Below are positions 61,131 to 64,000 of a stretch of 64,000 nucleotides of DNA, piece by piece. Each line of letters starts with the position of its first letter. Position 1 is the stretch's first letter. The notes under the pieces are model-generated. The model did not search any database and had not been told where the DNA came from. It was given only the letters and a program-made list of their open reading frames with translations. The DNA is from Hydractinia symbiolongicarpus. Lineage: Eukaryota; Cnidaria; Hydrozoa; Anthoathecata; Hydractiniidae. The stretch covers positions 8,184,001-8,248,000 of the forward strand of contig NC_079879.1 in NCBI RefSeq assembly GCF_029227915.1. The letters are read 5' to 3'. A program made the translations under genes and the position numbers.

Positions 61131-62450
61131 AAAAAACCTCACATTGGCATGCAAAAATGTTTATATATATAAACTTTAACTTTGATTGTATAATTTTTTT
61201 TGTGTATAATTTTTTTCTAAAGTTGAAAATATATTTTTTAACTCGGAATAAGTGAGTTGTGAACAAAGGTTTAAAACGTTTTAACAGAATAAAAAATATT
61301 TTAGAAAAAATATATAATATTTTCCCCTGTTTTATTCTAACTCCTGATTTATTTTTGTAATTTTTATTTTAATAAGTTAGATATTATATATAATTATATA
61401 ATATAGATATTAGATGTTATATATATATGTTACATATTATATATAAATATTTTACGGAATCATTTTTTTTTAATAAAAACTTTTTAAAAAAAAAACTGTT
61501 AAAATGGATTAGCGTATCATCATCAAGCATGAGAACAACATGCTTTTTAATAAAAACAACTCTGTTAGTCTGAAGTTATAAAAAGAAATAAGAAGCATTA
61601 GGGGCTGTTTATATGGAGGAGGGCTGGCCTAGTTGACTGGGCTGCCTCACTTAGGCAAGATCTCTTTGTGTTTGAAAAAACTTTAAAAAATGCATGTGTT
61701 TAAATGAGATGCGAGCGAGCCTTGCCAAGAATAGCTCAGCCAATTTTATTTTGTGCATGACCAAAATTATTTGTAGAAATCCTGTTTTCTCTGTACAAAA
61801 ACGCCAGAAATATTGAAAGTTCAACTTTTTTGTTAATTTATAAACTTATAAACTATTAGTGAACATAATATTATATTGTATGCATGAATAACAATAAAAA
61901 CACTAGAGATGAATAACATTGTCATCAAATTTTATGGTTGTGTATTTATGATAATGATGAATCGGCGTGATGGTAAATTGACAACAACAAAAACTACATT
62001 ATTTGCACGTTTTGGGTGTTTCGGGTAACAATTTACGTTATGGATTCTTAAAAATGGGTTAGTGAACACCTGAAAGGTCGCAAATATTGTAGTTTGTTGT
62101 TGTTGTGTATTTATCATTGTTTTTACAAAATAAGCATTATTTGTTAGCATTCTTATGGATTACGTTTTTTAACAATCCTTGTCATTGAAATTTTCTTTAA
62201 AACGCGATGTCAATATATAGGCAAACTTTCCTGGGTTTCTTCGCTTTGCCTCATATAAACGTAAAAAAATATCAGTCCTCCAAACTAAGCCAGCTCACAA
62301 TAAAAGTTGCTTATTTTGTCTCGAGTTAAGAAACTTAGTTCTATAATGGAGGAAAAAAAGTAAGAAACCTGTGTTGTTCAATTTCTCTGTAGTTTTAATT
62401 TAATATCACTCAGGCTAAAAAATATTTTAGTCATAAAAAATAACAACAAC

Positions 62451-62675
62451 ATGGCAGGTAGGATTTTTGGATTTATGGAGCAGTTTACAGTGCAGCCAAG
62501 TCGTGTGAAAGAATTTCAAAAGTTTTATCAATCAGGACCACTTCCTGTGCATTTAAAAGGTCGTGTAGATATCAGCGTGTATCGAACTATCATGTGGGGA
62601 TCTACACTTGGTGTTGCATTTAGTTTTATAATGTTGTCCCGAATGGCTCTTGGTCAACTGAAGCGAGAAAAATGA
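62451..62675 (+). CDS. COX7A: cytochrome c oxidase subunit 7A-like
   Basis: A single open exon gives 74 residues. The family is a small single-span subunit of mitochondrial complex IV, or the related supercomplex factor COX7A2L. Seen: VKEFQKFYQ, the hallmark LPVHLKG, then YRTIMW leading into one membrane helix (about 49-66) and a short basic tail LKREK. The length fits COX7A without a long leader; the N-terminus RIFGFMEQF could be a short targeting segment. AATAAA at 62685-62690 follows the stop by 9 bp. Which paralogue it is (7A1/7A2 or 7A2L) is not resolved. Confidence 0.88.
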   Translation: MAGRIFGFMEQFTVQPSRVKEFQKFYQSGPLPVHLKGRVDISVYRTIMWGSTLGVAFSFIMLSRMALGQLKREK

Positions 62676-62876
62676 ATTCCTTAGAATAAACTTATCTGTT
62701 AGCTGTTCTTGAGTTCCATATGTATATATTTCTTTTTATTGGAAAATATATACATAGTGTATAAATATGTTTGGTGATTGTGCTACTTCTTGTTTTTGAT
62801 TATAGTACATTGGAATGTGTAACGGAAAAAGCGAGTGTAGGTTATTGAAATTTATTGTATATAAAGTAAAAAAATA

Positions 62877-63933
62877 TTACATTTTTGATTTTTGTAATAA
62901 TCGGCGACTTCTTCTCAAAGTCTCGATATCTCTGTTGCATGTCAACCTAGCATGTCTAAAGAAATATTTCACGTGTATGTGCGTTCTACAATACTAAATA
63001 CAAGAGGAAGGTCAGCAGGTATAAAAAATAGAACATAAGGAAACTAACCCAGTGAATGAATTTTTGTGCATGAAGGTTTTCATCTTTGCATAATTTTTTT
63101 TTGCATTTTTTACGATTAACATGAAAAATCAAAACCTCTTATAAGGACACCAATGAAAAATTAATCCATGCGAAATTTATAAATTTGACTTTTTAAGTGT
63201 AAATGCACAAATTAGAAAGCCTGCTTAAACAAGTCTTCTCTAAGTGACGAAGTTTTTTGAAGATGACGATAATATGGGCTGAAATCTGAGAAAGATTCAT
63301 AAAATTAGGAAACACCAAATCACCGCTCCTGCGTGACAAAAATTTGGGGTGACGGAAAATTTAGTCCCATAAAATATTTTCATATGTACTTTGACTGACA
63401 GATGATAATGAAAAAATAAAAAGATATTAAAAAGATATTTTCTTAAATCATCCGAGCCGCGAAATTAATTTTATACAAAAAAGTCTAAGGAAGGCAAAGA
63501 AGGAAAATTAAGTTCGTTTTACTCCATGCACATTGAGTAGCAATTTTTTAAAATTTTAATTTTTAGGGTGTTTGTTCAAATTTGGCATTGTTTATAAAAC
63601 AAAATGGCTCTCATCTGCGAAATTGAGTCCACTCGATATTTTAAGAAAAGTTGCAAGTGTACAATGCTATGAGAAATTTAGGTGCGCGAAATTTTTCCAT
63701 GCGGGTATAATGCTGATCAACTGAGAAACCCTGTGTAAACAAGCAAACGCTACCTGTTCTGAGTGACGTTCTTTCGTTTGACATCACCTCTGTGACGTGG
63801 TGCACGCTTCAATTTTAACGTCAAATCGTCAACTTGCATACATGAATAGTTGTCAAGCGTTGCTGTGTCGGGAGGTTCAAATGAAACTTGTCTTCTTGTT
63901 GGGATTTTCTTAACTGTGTAGCCATTTGTTGGA
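62877..63933 (-). CDS. unrecognised gene, last two coding exons (5' end beyond window)
   Basis: Two minus-strand exons fit by phase: 63754-63933 (acceptor CTTGCAG, donor GTAGCG) and 62877-62955 (acceptor TTTCTTTAG, stop TAA at 62877). They encode 86 residues in a basic, Ser/Thr/Arg-rich product with KKIPTRRQVSFEPPDTATLD, DDLTLKLKRAPRHRGDVKRK and, at the very end, RDIETLRRSRRLLQKSKM. AATAAA lies on the minus strand at 62856-62851. It converges with COX7A, stops 201 bp apart. The composition suggests a nuclear or cytoskeletal regulator, but I recognise no family. Confidence 0.6.
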
Positions 63934-64000
63934 CTGCAAGAAAGAAGATATTAATCTGTTATTTTTTTTTTTTTAAATAACATTAACCTCTTTATCTTTT

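Larger units (their letters stand above)
57878..62450. other. intergenic DNA with foldback element and SINE
   Basis: No gene is supported between ABCG and COX7A. The stretch holds 'agctac/tagct'-rich simple sequence (58180-58380), the foldback element (59164-60078), a SINE (60781-61130) and AT runs near 61380-61450. The promoters of both flanking genes, which point away from each other, must be here. Confidence 0.5.

Overview
The window looks like nuclear DNA of an early-branching animal, most likely a cnidarian and perhaps a hydrozoan. It is AT-rich, its genes are broken into many short exons with GT-AG introns, the orthologues are clearly animal genes (INPP5F/SAC2, POMGNT2, SLC46, ABCG, COX7A), and the spaces are full of small DNA transposons, SINE/LINE pieces and AT-rich tandem repeats. 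The taxon is inference; no rRNA, mitochondrial or other marker settles it. All exon models were built by eye from splice sites, reading phase and family conservation.

Layout. 1-7.0 kb: no convincing gene; a 53-bp tandem repeat, three related hairpins, a PIF/Harbinger-like MITE and two tRNA-like relics. 7.0-21.3 kb (+): a complete 23-exon INPP5F/SAC2 phosphoinositide phosphatase gene; its first intron carries an apparently intact hAT transposon in the opposite direction, and its last exon carries a coding 18-bp minisatellite. 22.4-22.7 kb (+): a small unrecognised ORF with a poly(A) signal. 24.2-26.7 kb (-): a RERG/RASL-like small GTPase in four exons. 26.7-33.6 kb: gene-free repeat DNA, including a 122-bp Helitron-like element. 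33.6-36.4 kb (-): a five-exon SLC46/PCFT-like transporter.

38.4-44.4 kb (-): a second Helitron-like copy, then two closely packed genes on the same strand: POMGNT2-like (GT61) and, only 113 bp upstream of its preferred ATG, the 3' end of a membrane RING-H2 gene. A decayed LINE lies in an intron of the RING gene. 44.4-49.4 kb: a MITE cluster and repeats. 49.4-57.9 kb (-): a complete 15-exon ABCG half-transporter. 58-62.4 kb: a foldback element with 65-bp internal repeats and a tRNA-derived SINE. 62.45-62.68 kb (+): COX7A, convergent with the last exons of an unrecognised minus-strand gene that runs off the right edge.

The genes are mostly functionally unrelated: lipid phosphatase, GTPase, folate-type transporter, O-mannosyl glycan enzyme, E3 ligase, ABC exporter, respiratory subunit. 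The one arrangement suggesting co-expression is RING to POMGNT2, with splice-acceptor-like sites between stop and ATG and no poly(A) signal. That makes it a candidate dicistronic or trans-spliced unit. I found no wholly new system; the most interesting items are that gene pair, the POMGNT2 form without an FN3 domain, the Glu-for-Gln GTPase, the fresh hAT insertion and several short mobile-element families.
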